A DNA stretch of 64,000 nt from Brevibacterium senegalense (GTDB lineage Bacteria; Actinomycetota; Actinomycetes; Actinomycetales; Brevibacteriaceae): the NCBI RefSeq assembly GCF_000285835.1, contig NZ_HE978607.1, positions 70,029 through 134,028 on the forward strand. The letters are read 5' to 3'. Below, piece by piece: positions 39,449 through 48,824 of the stretch. Within the stretch, counting starts at the first letter, position 1. Every line of letters begins with the position of its first letter. The notes under the pieces are model-generated. The model did no database searches, was not told the origin of the DNA, and saw only the letters and a program-made list of their open reading frames with translations. The position numbers were made by a program, and so were the translations under genes.

Positions 39449-40210
39449 TCACGCCTTCGGTCCGCCGGCGACGTAGATGACCTGTCCGGACACGAAGCCC
39501 GCACCCTCGCTGGCGAGGAACGATGCGGTGTGCGCGATGTCCTCCGGCTTGCCGGAGCGCGCGACCGGGATCTGCGCGACGGCGCCCTTGACGAAGTCCT
39601 CGAAGTCGATGCCCACCCGCTCGGCGGTCGCCTTCGTCATGTCCGTCTCGATGAAGCCCGGGGCGATCGCATTCGCGGTCACGCCGAACTTGCCCAGCTC
39701 GATCGCGTAGGTCTTCGTCATGCCCTGGATGCCGGCCTTCGCCGCGGAGTAGTTCGTCTGCCCGCGGTTGCCCAGCGCGGACGTCGAGGACAGGGAGATG
39801 ACGCGGCCGAACTTCTGCTCGACCATGTGTCCCTGCACCGCGCGGGTCATGAGGAAGTTGCCGGTCAGGTGGACGCCCAGGACGGTGTCGAAGTCGTCCT
39901 GCGTCATCTTGAACAGCATGTTGTCGCGGATGATGCCCGCGTTGTTCACGAGGACGGTGGGAGCGCCCAGCTCGTCCGCGACGCGCTGGACGGCCGCGGC
40001 GACCTGCTGCTCGTCGGCCACGTTCGCGCCGATGCCCAGGGCTTCGCCGCCCGCCGCACGGATGCGGCCCACGACGTCCGCGGTGTCCTCCTCGCGCAGG
40101 TCGATGACGGCGACCTTCATGCCGTCGGAGGCGAGGCGTTCGGCGATCGCGGCGCCGATGCCCCGGGCTCCTCCGGTGACGATCGCGGTGCGGGTGGGGG
40201 TCTGGCTCAT
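39449..40210 (-). CDS. SDR family 3-oxoacyl/3-hydroxyacyl-CoA dehydrogenase (FabG-like)
   Basis: 253-residue classical short-chain dehydrogenase. NAD(P) motif [12 protein letters not shown], catalytic Ser in [10 protein letters not shown] and YSAAKAG with the Tyr-Lys pair, ending in the FabG-like [12 protein letters not shown]. In this operon it most likely oxidises the 3-hydroxyacyl-CoA intermediate. Asp after the second beta strand (VAVIDLRE) suggests NAD+ preference. The ATG overlaps the upstream ACAD stop. Confidence 0.9.
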   Translation of the reverse strand: MSQTPTRTAIVTGGARGIGAAIAERLASDGMKVAVIDLREEDTADVVGRIRAAGGEALGIGANVADEQQVAAAVQRVADELGAPTVLVNNAGIIRDNMLFKMTQDDFDTVLGVHLTGNFLMTRAVQGHMVEQKFGRVISLSSTSALGNRGQTNYSAAKAGIQGMTKTYAIELGKFGVTANAIAPGFIETDMTKATAERVGIDFEDFVKGAVAQIPVARSGKPEDIAHTASFLASEGAGFVSGQVIYVAGGPKA

Positions 40211-41424
40211 CGTGCGGTGTCCTTCCTGTACTTCTTGATCTCGTTGCGGGCGATGGCGCGCTTGTGCACCTCGTCCGGGCCGTCCGCCAGACGCAGCGTC
40301 CGGAGCCCTGCCCACCATCCTGCCAGCGGGAAGTCCTGCGTGACACCGCCGCCGCCGTGGACCTGGATGGCGCGGTCCAGGACCTTGAGCGCCATCGTGG
40401 GGGCGACGACCTTGATCTGGGCGATCACGTTCTTCGCGACCTTGTTGCCGTGCTTGTCCATCATGTCCGCGGCGTGGAGCGTGAGCAGGCGGGCCTGGTC
40501 GATCTCCATGCGGGATTCCGCGATCCAGTCCTGGATGTTCGCGCGCTCGGAGATCTTCTGGCCGAAGGTGACCCGCGACTCCGCGCGCTTGACCATGAGC
40601 TCCAGCGCGCGCTCGGCGACGCCGATCGAACGCATGCAGTGGTGGATCCGGCCGGGGCCCAGACGAGCCTGGCTGATCGCGAAGCCCTCGCCCTCGCCCT
40701 TGAGCACGTCCTTCGCGGGGACGCGGACCTGGTCGAACGTGACCTCCGCGTGGCCCTCGCGGTCGTTGTAGCCGAAGACGGACAGGTTGCGCTCGACGGT
40801 GACGCCGGGCGCGTCGATCGGGACGACCATCATCGACTGCTGGCGGTGCGTCTCCGCGTTGGGGTCCGTCTTGCCCATGACGATGAGCACCTTGCAGTTG
40901 GGGTGCAGGGCGTTCGAGGTGAACCACTTGCGGCCGTCGAGGATGTACTCGTCGCCGTCCTTCTTCATGAGCATCTCGATGTTCGTCGCGTCCGACGAAG
41001 CGACGGCGGGCTCGGTCATCGCGAAACCGGAGCGGATCTCGCCGTCCAGCAGCGGCTTGAGCCACTTCTCCTTGTGCTCGTCCGTGCCGAAGAGGGTGAG
41101 CACCTCCATGTTGCCCGTGTCCGGCGCGTTGCAGTTCATCGTCTCCGGCGCGAACTCGATCGAGCGGCCCATGATCTCCGCGAGGTGCGCGTACTCGAAG
41201 TTCGTGAGGCCGGGGCCCCACTCCTTGTGCGGCTGGAAGAGGTTCCACAGGCCGCGCTCGCGCGCCTCGACCTTGAGGTCCTCGATGATCTGGGGCTGGT
41301 GGTGCGGGGTGTCCGCCGCCGCCATCTGCTCCTCGTAGACGGCCTCGGCGGGGTAGATCTTCTCGTCCATGAATGCGAGGAGCTTCTGCCTGTACTCCTC
41401 GCCCCTCTTCGTCGTCTCCAGCAT
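40207..41424 (-). CDS. Acyl-CoA dehydrogenase (ACAD10/11-like)
   Basis: 405 residues. [19 protein letters not shown] replaces the usual FAD-loop TEPGAGSD with the variant of ACAD10/11-type enzymes. [40 protein letters not shown] and the C-terminal [20 protein letters not shown] follow. Members act on unusual, often hydroxylated or branched acyl-CoAs. GAAGGGAAG upstream of the ATG at 41424 supports the start. A 71-bp gap separates it from the SDR gene upstream. Confidence 0.9.
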   Translation of the reverse strand: MLETTKRGEEYRQKLLAFMDEKIYPAEAVYEEQMAAADTPHHQPQIIEDLKVEARERGLWNLFQPHKEWGPGLTNFEYAHLAEIMGRSIEFAPETMNCNAPDTGNMEVLTLFGTDEHKEKWLKPLLDGEIRSGFAMTEPAVASSDATNIEMLMKKDGDEYILDGRKWFTSNALHPNCKVLIVMGKTDPNAETHRQQSMMVVPIDAPGVTVERNLSVFGYNDREGHAEVTFDQVRVPAKDVLKGEGEGFAISQARLGPGRIHHCMRSIGVAERALELMVKRAESRVTFGQKISERANIQDWIAESRMEIDQARLLTLHAADMMDKHGNKVAKNVIAQIKVVAPTMALKVLDRAIQVHGGGGVTQDFPLAGWWAGLRTLRLADGPDEVHKRAIARNEIKKYRKDTAR

Positions 41425-41495
41425 GTCGGCTTCCCTTCTGTCGTGGTGGCGCATCCGTGCGCCGGTGGTTCGTCTGGGGTGGGCAGTCCGGTGGA

Positions 41496-42302
41496 TCAGT
41501 CCGCCGGCGCGGATGCGCGCAGCTTCGCCTGGTAGCGGCGCATCCCGCCCAGCCAGCGGTCGTAGTCGGAGCCCTTCATGCGGTACATGTCGAGCACTTC
41601 GGGGTGGGGCAGGATGAGGAACTCCTCGCGGTCGACGGCGTCCAGCACCATCGTGGCGACCGCGTCCGGCTCCAGCACGGAGCCGGCCTCCGACACGGCC
41701 TTCTGCGCGGCGAGCGCGTCGCCGGTCTTGGGTGCGGTCCCGTCGCCCCAGAGGATCTTCGTGTTGACGCCCATGGGCGCCAGGACGGACACGCGGACCC
41801 CGTCGTCGCCGTAGGTGACCGACAGCCACTCCGCGAAGGCCAGTGCCGCGTGCTTCGTGACCGCGTAGCCCGCGGACCCGATCTGTGTCAGCAGGCCCGC
41901 CGCCGAGGCCGTCGCGACGAAGTACCCCTCTCCCCTGTCCGTCCAGTCGGGGATGAGCCGCTGCGCGGCGCGGATGTGCGCGCGCAGGTTCACATCGATG
42001 ATCGTGTCCCAGTCCCCGTCGTCCCCCAGGCCGGAGGCGCCGCCGATCCCCGCGTTCGCGAAGTAGAGGTCGATGCCGCCCAGCTGCTGCCGCGCCTGGG
42101 TCAGCAGTGAGTCGACGCCCTCGTTCGAGGAGACGTCGCCGGTCCAGTGGGCCTGTCCCAGGCCGGCGGCGGTCTGCGCGACGGCGGGGTCGAGATCGGC
42201 CAGGAGCACGCGGGCCCCGCGGTCGACGAGTTCTGCGGCGAGGGCGGCGCCGATGCCGCCTGCCGCTCCGGTCACCACTGCGGTCCGGCCATTCACATCC
42301 AT
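41496..42302 (-). CDS. SDR family oxidoreductase
   Basis: 268 residues. TGAAGGIG cofactor loop, FANAG, catalytic SASAAGLL and [11 protein letters not shown]. Asp in LLADLDP suggests NAD(H). The C-terminal [19 protein letters not shown] extension occurs in SDRs encoded with acyl-CoA dehydrogenases and ligases. First gene of the large minus-strand catabolic operon, with AAGGAG 6 nt before the ATG and a strong promoter just upstream. The substrate is unknown. Confidence 0.88.
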   Translation of the reverse strand: MDVNGRTAVVTGAAGGIGAALAAELVDRGARVLLADLDPAVAQTAAGLGQAHWTGDVSSNEGVDSLLTQARQQLGGIDLYFANAGIGGASGLGDDGDWDTIIDVNLRAHIRAAQRLIPDWTDRGEGYFVATASAAGLLTQIGSAGYAVTKHAALAFAEWLSVTYGDDGVRVSVLAPMGVNTKILWGDGTAPKTGDALAAQKAVSEAGSVLEPDAVATMVLDAVDREEFLILPHPEVLDMYRMKGSDYDRWLGGMRRYQAKLRASAPAD

Positions 42303-42352
42303 TCGGGACTCCTTCCCCACCGCCCACCGCCTTGTGAGCTGGCTTACCCCTA

Positions 42353-42381
42353 TCTATAGTTGAGGATGACCTCGATTTCAA
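42353..42381 (-). promoter_or_regulatory. Sigma-A-type promoter with operator for the catabolic operon
   Basis: On the minus strand TTGAAA (42376-42381) and TATAGA (42353-42358) are separated by exactly 17 bp, the best promoter match in the window. The spacer contains GAGG-ATGA-CCTC (42362-42373), and the wider element runs TTGA...TTTCAA from 42360 to 42381, an imperfect inverted repeat. A repressor bound here would cover both hexamers. The TCGATTTCAA half resembles TCGATTCAA in front of the transporter operon. Confidence 0.7.
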
Positions 42382-42488
42382 GTGGTTGCCGATCGTTCGT
42401 TCACTGCCGAAGGGCGATCCCCGGCGTCGAGGCCCGGCCGTCGGGCCGCCCCGGCCCCGGCCGCACCCGCATGATCCGAAGGAGCATC

Positions 42489-44024
42489 ATGGTCCAGCAG
42501 TCCACCGCGCTCTCCCTCCCGTCGATCCTCCTGCCGTGGGTCGCCGCGCGTCCGGACGAGCCCGCCCTCCTCACGCCTCCGGGCGAGGACCGGCGGATCC
42601 TCACGTGGGCGCGGCTGCTGGGAGAGATCGCGCAAGTGCGGGACCGGTTCCGGGCGGCCGGCATGGAGCCCGGCGACCGGATCGTCCTCATATCCCCCAC
42701 GTGCCCGGAGTTCATGACGGAGTTCTTCGGCGCGCAGGCGGCCGGACTGGTCGTCGTCGCGGTCAACCCGCTGTCGACGACGCGGGAGATCGACTACCTC
42801 CTGGAGGATTCGGGAGCGCGGATGGTCGTCGCGCATCCGGCGCGCGCGGATGCGGGCCGGGCGTCGGCGGAGGCGGCGGGACTGCCTCTCCACCTCATCG
42901 GGACGGTCGCACCGGACGGCCCTGAGATCCGGCCGCAGGACGGCGCCGTCGCGTTCGAGTCGACGCCGCGTGCGGGCGACGATCTGGCGGTGCTGCTCTA
43001 CACCTCGGGCACGACGGGCCGGCCCAAGGGCGCGATGCTGACGGTGTCGAACCTGCTGGCGACGGTCGAGATCGTCCGCGAGATGATCGATGTGCAGGAC
43101 GGGGACCGCTGGGCGACGGGACTGCCGCTGTTCCATGTCTTCGGCCTCGTGACCGTCACCCTCTCCGCACTCACCGCGGGCGTGCCGATCACGCTGTTCC
43201 CCCGGTGGGACCCGTCCGCGTTCCTCGCCGCCCTCACGGAGGACCGGATCTCGATCATCTCCGGCGTCCCGACCATGTGGATGTCGGTGCTCGCCGAGGC
43301 CGCGGTCGCCTCCGGGGACGAGGCGCCGTCGCTGCGGGCCGTCAGCTCCGGCGGTGCTGCGATCTCCGGCCAGGTGCTGCGCAGCTTCGAGGAGCGGTTC
43401 GGCGCTCCCGTCGTCGAGGGGTACGGGCTCACGGAGACCAGCGCCGTCGGCACGTTCAACCCGATCGTGGGCGTGCGGAAGGTGGGCAGCGTCGGCTGCC
43501 CAGTCCCGCGGATGGAGGTGCGGGTCGTCGACCTGGACGGCCGCGAGGTGGACGCCGGCGTCGACGGGGAGATCTGCCTCCGCGGTCCCGCCGTCATGGC
43601 CGGCTACTGGAACCGTCCGGAGGCGACCGCCGAGGTGCTGGATGCGGACGGCTGGTTCCGCACCGGAGACATCGGTCGGGTCGACGAGGACGGCTACCTC
43701 TTCATCATCGACCGGATGAAGGACCTCATCCTCCACGGCGGGTACAACGTGTACCCGCGCGAGGTCGAGGAGGTCCTCTACGAGATCCCGGGCGTCCGGG
43801 AGGCGGCGGTCATCGGCACCCCGGACGACACGTACGGCCAGCAGGTCACCGCAGTCATCGCGCGGACGCCGGATTCCGATCTCGATGCCGCGGAGGTCGA
43901 GCGGGTGACGCGCGAGAAGCTGGCCGCCTACAAGATCCCCCGCATCGTCGAGTTCGTCGAGGAGCTGCCCAAGGGCCCGTCGGGGAAGATCCTCAAGCGC
44001 GCGATCGCACTCCCCCGCACCTGA
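42489..44024 (+). CDS. Acyl-CoA synthetase (AMP-forming ligase)
   Basis: 511-residue ANL ligase. YTSGTTGRPKGAMLT loop, GYGLTETSAVGTFNP, GWFRTGDIGRVDEDGYLFII and YNVYPREVEEVL, with the catalytic lysine in GPSGKILKRAI. It probably activates the acid brought in by the transporter encoded just downstream. The ATG at 42489 has AAGGAG 4 nt upstream. Divergent from the dehydrogenase operon; its own promoter is not obvious in the 107-bp leader. Confidence 0.92.
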   Translation: MVQQSTALSLPSILLPWVAARPDEPALLTPPGEDRRILTWARLLGEIAQVRDRFRAAGMEPGDRIVLISPTCPEFMTEFFGAQAAGLVVVAVNPLSTTREIDYLLEDSGARMVVAHPARADAGRASAEAAGLPLHLIGTVAPDGPEIRPQDGAVAFESTPRAGDDLAVLLYTSGTTGRPKGAMLTVSNLLATVEIVREMIDVQDGDRWATGLPLFHVFGLVTVTLSALTAGVPITLFPRWDPSAFLAALTEDRISIISGVPTMWMSVLAEAAVASGDEAPSLRAVSSGGAAISGQVLRSFEERFGAPVVEGYGLTETSAVGTFNPIVGVRKVGSVGCPVPRMEVRVVDLDGREVDAGVDGEICLRGPAVMAGYWNRPEATAEVLDADGWFRTGDIGRVDEDGYLFIIDRMKDLILHGGYNVYPREVEEVLYEIPGVREAAVIGTPDDTYGQQVTAVIARTPDSDLDAAEVERVTREKLAAYKIPRIVEFVEELPKGPSGKILKRAIALPRT

Positions 44025-44064
44025 GCGGCGGCGTGTCGGAGTGTCGGACTCCCAAAGGAATCGA

Positions 44065-44120
44065 CCGTTGACAACGGTCAGAGGTCTGCTAGCTTTATTT
44101 CGAAGTTGAAGTCGATTCAA
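44065..44120 (+). promoter_or_regulatory. Promoter/operator region of the ABC importer operon
   Basis: Contains a perfect -35 TTGACA (44068-44073) inside the perfect palindrome CCGTTG-A-CAACGG (44065-44077). A weak -10 TAGCTT (44090-44095, 16-bp spacer) follows. Then TTGAA-GTCGA-TTCAA (44106-44120), a 5-5-5 inverted repeat, sits one base before the AGGAG ribosome site (44121-44125). Two operators bracketing the promoter suggest tight substrate-dependent control. Confidence 0.65.
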
Positions 44121-44132
44121 AGGAGAAATGCC

Positions 44133-45344
44133 ATGGGACCCTCATTCACCTCTCGGACCGCCCGTGCACTGGCCGCGGCGGTGACCACAGGCGCACTGGT
44201 CGCACTCGCCGGTTGCGGCGGGGGTGGAGAAGCCGGAGGAGGCGGCGGCACGATCACGATCGGCTACTCGGGCCCCCTGAGCGGCGGCGCCGCCGCCTAC
44301 GGGACGAACATCCAGGACGGCATGCAGATGGCGGTCGACGCCCTCAACGAGCAGGGTGTCACCGTCGAGGGCGGTGAGTACACCGTCGAGCTCGCCGCCC
44401 TCGACGATATGTACCAGCCCAACACGGCGGCGACTAACGCACAGCGGCTCGCGGAGCAGGACGACGCTGCCGTCATCTTCGTCCCCCACTCCGGCGGTAT
44501 CCAGGCGGCGCAGGAGCTCAACTCCGGACGCAGCTCGTTCCTGCTGGGCGCCTACAGCTCCGACCCCGCGATCCTCGCGACGGGGAACCCGCTGTCGATG
44601 ATGATCCCGCCCAGCTTCAAGAGCTACGGGCAGCCGTTCATCGAGCAGGTGAAGACGGACGGGGTCGAGAAGCTGGGCCTGCTGGGCACAGCCAGCGAGT
44701 ACGGACATTCCTGGACCGGGCTCGTGACCGAGGAGTGGGAGGCACAAGGCGGTGAGGTGCTGACGGACAACAGCATCGACTACTCGACCGTCACGGACTT
44801 CGCCGGCCCGGTGTCGCAGACCCTGTCGGAGGATCCGGACGTCATCTTCCTGGGCGGACCGTCTCAGCCCACCGCTCTCATCATCGAGGAGGCGCGGAAC
44901 CAGGGCTACGAGGGTTCGTTCCTCATCATGGACCAGGCGAAGTTCGAGGAGATGGAGCTCTTCACCGACCCGGAGAACCTCAACGACTCGGTCGGCGTCA
45001 TGCCCGTCAAGGAGTATGAGGATCCAGGCACCGCAGACCTCGTCGCCGCCTACGAGGAACTGGTCGACGGCGAGCGCCCGGCCACCGTCGAGGTCTCGCT
45101 GCACTACCAGTCCGTCGCGCTCGTCGTGAAGGCGATGGAGGTCGCCGGGACCGTCGAGGACCCCGAGGCGATCCGCGGAGCCCTGGGCGATGCGATGGGA
45201 GAGGTCGACGACCGTTTCCGCGTCTCCGGATTCCCCACGACAATCACGGACGCGGGGCACCTGCAGAACGAGGACCTCCAGATCGCGTACCGCAACGACG
45301 ACGGCGACTACGAGTTCATCGCGATCGAGAACGCAGAGGACTGA
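44133..45344 (+). CDS. Branched-chain amino acid-type ABC transporter substrate-binding lipoprotein
   Basis: 403 residues. Lipoprotein signal with lipobox LAGC followed by a Gly-rich linker, then a LivK/periplasmic-binding type I fold: TITIGYSGPLSGGAAAYGTN, LNEQGVTVEG and GLLGTASEYGHSWTGL. In catabolic clusters this family often binds aromatic or other carboxylates rather than amino acids. The ATG at 44133 is fixed by AGGAG 7 nt upstream; an upstream TTG at 44106 lies inside the operator. First gene of a five-gene importer operon. Confidence 0.92.
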   Translation: MGPSFTSRTARALAAAVTTGALVALAGCGGGGEAGGGGGTITIGYSGPLSGGAAAYGTNIQDGMQMAVDALNEQGVTVEGGEYTVELAALDDMYQPNTAATNAQRLAEQDDAAVIFVPHSGGIQAAQELNSGRSSFLLGAYSSDPAILATGNPLSMMIPPSFKSYGQPFIEQVKTDGVEKLGLLGTASEYGHSWTGLVTEEWEAQGGEVLTDNSIDYSTVTDFAGPVSQTLSEDPDVIFLGGPSQPTALIIEEARNQGYEGSFLIMDQAKFEEMELFTDPENLNDSVGVMPVKEYEDPGTADLVAAYEELVDGERPATVEVSLHYQSVALVVKAMEVAGTVEDPEAIRGALGDAMGEVDDRFRVSGFPTTITDAGHLQNEDLQIAYRNDDGDYEFIAIENAED

Positions 45345-45386
45345 CCGCGCAGCAGCACCACTGCTCCTCCACGAATCAGGACGGAC

Positions 45387-46253
45387 ATGACCCTCTTCAT
45401 CCAACAGCTCTTCAACGGGCTGGCGCTGGGCGGCGTCTACTGTCTCGCTGCGATCGGGCTGACGCTCGTGTTCGGCGTGCTGCGGATCCCCAACCTGGCG
45501 CACGGCTCCCTGTACATGCTGGGCGCGTACATGACCTACTTCTTCCTCACCGCGATCGGTGTGCCCTACATCGCGGCGATCGGTATGGCCGCGATCGTCC
45601 TCGCGATCGTCGGGGTGCTCCTCGAGAGGGTGGTCTTCCATCCCCTCCGGAACTCCCCGCACACGCACCACATGATCGCCGCGGTCGGCGCAATGTTCTT
45701 CTTCCAGGCACTCGCCCAGGTGATCTGGGGGGCGGACTTCCGCCGGATGGACTCACCCTTCTCCGAGTCCGTATCGATCGCCGGTGCTCAGATCTCATGG
45801 CAGCGCATCATCATCATCGTGACGGCGGTCATCGTGCTCTCGCTTCTGGCGTGGTTCATCAAGCGGTCGATCCACGGGCAGACGATCGAGGCCGTCGAGC
45901 AGGACCGCACCGGCGCCTCACTGGCGGGCATCAGCCCGAACACCGTCTCGATGCTGACATTCGCCCTGGCCGCGGCGCTCGCGACGATCGCCGCCGGCCT
46001 CGTCGCGCCGATCAACCTCCTCTCCCCCACTATGGGGGCAGCCCTCGACCTCAAGATCTTCGCCATCATCATCCTCGGCGGCCTGGGGTCGATCCCCGGG
46101 GCCATCGCGGGCGGATTCCTCCTCGCGATGGCCGAGGTCATGACATCCACGTACGTCTCGTCAGCGGTGGGTGAGGCGATCGCCTTCGTGGTGCTCGTCC
46201 TCGTCCTGGCCATCCGTCCCACGGGACTCTTCGCGAAGGCGGTGCAGCGATGA
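45387..46253 (+). CDS. Branched-chain amino acid-type ABC transporter permease (LivH-like)
   Basis: 288 residues with about eight hydrophobic helices. LTLVFGVLRIPNLAHGSLYM is the conserved LivH N-terminal signature, and the coupling region ends in LGGLGSIPGAIAGGFLLAM. The ATG has AGGACGG upstream. Its stop overlaps the next permease gene. Forms the channel with LivM. Confidence 0.93.
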   Translation: MTLFIQQLFNGLALGGVYCLAAIGLTLVFGVLRIPNLAHGSLYMLGAYMTYFFLTAIGVPYIAAIGMAAIVLAIVGVLLERVVFHPLRNSPHTHHMIAAVGAMFFFQALAQVIWGADFRRMDSPFSESVSIAGAQISWQRIIIIVTAVIVLSLLAWFIKRSIHGQTIEAVEQDRTGASLAGISPNTVSMLTFALAAALATIAAGLVAPINLLSPTMGAALDLKIFAIIILGGLGSIPGAIAGGFLLAMAEVMTSTYVSSAVGEAIAFVVLVLVLAIRPTGLFAKAVQR

Positions 46254-47308
46254 TGAGCAAGTTCACCATCCAGCACCTCGGCATCGCGGTGGTCGCGCTG
46301 CTGCTGGTGGTCGCACCGTTCGCTCTGGCAGGCCAGGACTACGTCCTCCGGCTCCTCACGATGGCCGCGACCTACGCGATCGCCGTGTACGGCTTCAACA
46401 TCATCCTCGGACTGACCGGTCAGCTCTCCCTGGCGCACGGCGGCTTCTTCGGGATCGGCATCTACATGGTCGGCCTCCTGACGACGAAGCAGGAGTGGCC
46501 CTTCTGGGCCGCTTTCGCCGCCGCGATCGTCACGACTGCCGTCCTGGGGTTCCTCTGCGGAGTCGTTGCGCTGCGGACCCGGGAGGAGTACTTCGCGATC
46601 TTCACCATGGCGGTGGGCTTCATCATCTACCTGGTGCTGAGCCGGTGGGAGTCCGTCACCAACGGGATGAACGGGATCTCGGGGATCCCATTCCCCGAGG
46701 GTTTCGGCATCGTCGACTTCGAGAACCCGATAGTGATGTACTTCCTGGTCCTCCTCTTCCTGGCGGCGGCGGCCTACATCACGCACGCGATCCGGCGGTC
46801 CGGGGTGGGGCGCACGCTCATCGCGATCAGGACCTCGGAGGACCTCGCGAACTCGATCGGCGTCAACGTCGGGCTCAACAAGCAGCTGGCTTTCGCCGCG
46901 TCGACCACCTTCGCCGGCATCGCAGGCGGACTCTTCGCGACTGTGCAGGGCTTCGTAGGACCCACCTCCGCAAGCGTGAACCTCACGTTCGAGCTGCTCA
47001 TGTTCATCCTTGTCGGAGGACTGGGCACCGTCATGGGACCGATCGTCGGGTCATTCGTCGTGACATTCCTGTTCGAGACGATGCAGGACTTCCAGTCCTA
47101 CCGCTTCATCGTTCTGGGACCCGTCATCATCGCGCTCGTCATCTTCGCCCCGCGCGGCATCGTCGGCTACCTCAACGCCTTCGTCGCCCGCCGTCGCAGG
47201 GCACGGGCACGACGGTCGGGGACATCGGCTCCCTCAGTCCAGGACCGCGGTCCCTCACCAGAGGAGCCCGCCGGTTCCTCCCCGTCCGACACGAGAGGAG
47301 CATCGTGA
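46250..47308 (+). CDS. Branched-chain amino acid-type ABC transporter permease (LivM-like)
   Basis: 352 residues, about ten helices. [20 protein letters not shown] is the LivM signature, and the coupling segment is [19 protein letters not shown] basic, Pro/Ser-rich cytoplasmic tail of about 45 residues follows the last helix. The start overlaps the LivH stop (ATGATG, 46250 or 46253). Confidence 0.93.
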   Translation: MMSKFTIQHLGIAVVALLLVVAPFALAGQDYVLRLLTMAATYAIAVYGFNIILGLTGQLSLAHGGFFGIGIYMVGLLTTKQEWPFWAAFAAAIVTTAVLGFLCGVVALRTREEYFAIFTMAVGFIIYLVLSRWESVTNGMNGISGIPFPEGFGIVDFENPIVMYFLVLLFLAAAAYITHAIRRSGVGRTLIAIRTSEDLANSIGVNVGLNKQLAFAASTTFAGIAGGLFATVQGFVGPTSASVNLTFELLMFILVGGLGTVMGPIVGSFVVTFLFETMQDFQSYRFIVLGPVIIALVIFAPRGIVGYLNAFVARRRRARARRSGTSAPSVQDRGPSPEEPAGSSPSDTRGAS

Positions 47309-48078
47309 TGCTGCTGGAAGTCCGTGGCCTCGGCAAGCAGTTTGGCGGACTCAACGCCGTCAAAGACGTCGACCTCGACGTCGCCGAGGGTGAGATCACC
47401 GCGATCATCGGTCCGAACGGTGCAGGCAAGTCGACCTTCTTCAACCTCCTGTCCGGCTTCTACCGCCCCACCTCGGGATCGGTCGTCTTCAAGGGGCAGG
47501 ACATCACCGCGAAGAAGCCGTACAGGACCGTGCGCGAAGGTATCGCCCGCACGTTCCAGACGACGCACCTCTTCGAGGATTCCACAGTCCTAGACAACGT
47601 TCTGTCCGGCCGGATCGTCCGGTCGCGCTCCACCGTGTTCGGCGCTGTCCTGCAGACGCCCGGCTTCCGCCGGGAAGAGAGACTCAACCTCGACAAAGCG
47701 CGCGAAGCACTGGAGTTCACCGGTATCGCGGACTTCGCGGACGAGCTGGCGGGCGAGGTGCCGCAGGAAGTGCAGAAGCGTGTCGCCCTCGCGATCGCAC
47801 TTGCGACCGAGCCCGAGCTCCTGCTGCTCGATGAACCGGCAGGCGGCATCACCGAAGAGGAGACGACCCGCTTCGGTGAGCTCATCCGCCGCACGGCGGC
47901 GCGGGGCATCACCGTCTGCCTCGTCGAGCACAAGATGTCGATGATCATGAGCCTCGCGGATCGGATCCTCGTGCTGGACCACGGGCAGACGATCGCCTTC
48001 GGCACACCGGACGAGATCAAGCGGGATCCGAAGGTCATCGAGGCGTACCTCGGTGCCGACGACGAGGAGGAGGACTGA
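47308..48078 (+). CDS. ABC transporter ATP-binding protein (LivG-like) with altered signature motif
   Basis: 256 residues. Walker [10 protein letters not shown] (K41), Q-loop in [10 protein letters not shown], Walker [11 protein letters not shown] (D175 E176) and switch His in LVEHKMSM are intact. The ABC signature, normally LSxGQ or LPxG-type, reads VPQEVQ at 151-156, with Glu154 in place of the conserved Gly. The ATP site using this signature may therefore be weak or non-hydrolytic. The start is ATG 47308 or GTG 47305, overlapping the LivM stop. Confidence 0.9.
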   Translation: MLLEVRGLGKQFGGLNAVKDVDLDVAEGEITAIIGPNGAGKSTFFNLLSGFYRPTSGSVVFKGQDITAKKPYRTVREGIARTFQTTHLFEDSTVLDNVLSGRIVRSRSTVFGAVLQTPGFRREERLNLDKAREALEFTGIADFADELAGEVPQEVQKRVALAIALATEPELLLLDEPAGGITEEETTRFGELIRRTAARGITVCLVEHKMSMIMSLADRILVLDHGQTIAFGTPDEIKRDPKVIEAYLGADDEEED

Positions 48079-48785
48079 TGCTCTCAGTCTCAGGTCTCAG
48101 TGCAGGATACGACTCCATCAATGTGCTCCATTCCGTCGACATCGAGGCGCGGTCGGGCGAAATCACCGTCATCCTGGGGGCGAACGGGTCCGGCAAGACG
48201 ACGATGTTCCGTACGATCAGCGGTCTCATCCGCCCGTCGGCCGGCACGATCGAGTTCGACGGCAGCGCACTCACGCGCCGTCCTGCGAACGCGATCGTGC
48301 GCTCGGGTGTGGCGCACAGTCCCGAGGGCCGTCATCTGTTCGCCAAGATGTCGGTCGAGAAGAACCTGGTGTTGGGCGGGTACACCCGCAGGAGGAACCG
48401 CGCCCGACAGAAAGCACTGCTGGAACAGGTCTACGAGCTCTTCCCGATCCTGCGCGAGAAGCGCCATGACCCTGCGGGTTCCCTGTCCGGCGGCCAGCAG
48501 CAGATGGTGGCGATCGGTCGTGCGCTCACGGCGGACCCGCAGCTCCTGATCCTAGACGAGCCGTCGATGGGACTGGCGCCTCTCGTCGTCCAACAGGTCC
48601 TCGACGCCGTGGTCGAGATCAACCGCGCTGGGATCGGCGTGCTGCTCGCGGAACAGAACGCCGCGAAGGCCCTGCGCATCGCGCACCGCGGCTACGTACT
48701 GGCCGAAGGGCGCGTCGTGATGGCCGGCACCGCCGACGATCTGCTGCGGGACGCGGGAGTCCAGGAAGCGTACCTGGGTATGTGA
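48078..48785 (+). CDS. ABC transporter ATP-binding protein (LivF-like)
   Basis: 235 residues. Walker A GANGSGKTT, Q-loop region, canonical signature LSGGQQQMVAIGRAL, Walker B LLILDEPSMGLAP and AEQNAAKAL switch segment are all intact, in contrast with LivG. The ATG overlaps the LivG stop. Last gene of the importer operon, followed by a convergent terminator. Confidence 0.93.
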   Translation: MLSVSGLSAGYDSINVLHSVDIEARSGEITVILGANGSGKTTMFRTISGLIRPSAGTIEFDGSALTRRPANAIVRSGVAHSPEGRHLFAKMSVEKNLVLGGYTRRRNRARQKALLEQVYELFPILREKRHDPAGSLSGGQQQMVAIGRALTADPQLLILDEPSMGLAPLVVQQVLDAVVEINRAGIGVLLAEQNAAKALRIAHRGYVLAEGRVVMAGTADDLLRDAGVQEAYLGM

Positions 48786-48795
48786 CCGCGGGCGG

Positions 48796-48824
48796 CGTGT
48801 CGCGCTCAGTCGAAGCGCGACACG
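48796..48824. terminator. Bidirectional terminator (11-bp stem) after livF
   Basis: CGTGTCGCGCT (48796-48806) pairs perfectly with AGCGCGACACG (48814-48824) around a 7-nt loop. It starts 11 bp after the livF stop and overlaps the last codons of the convergent Sua5/YciO gene, so it can stop both transcripts. Confidence 0.75.
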
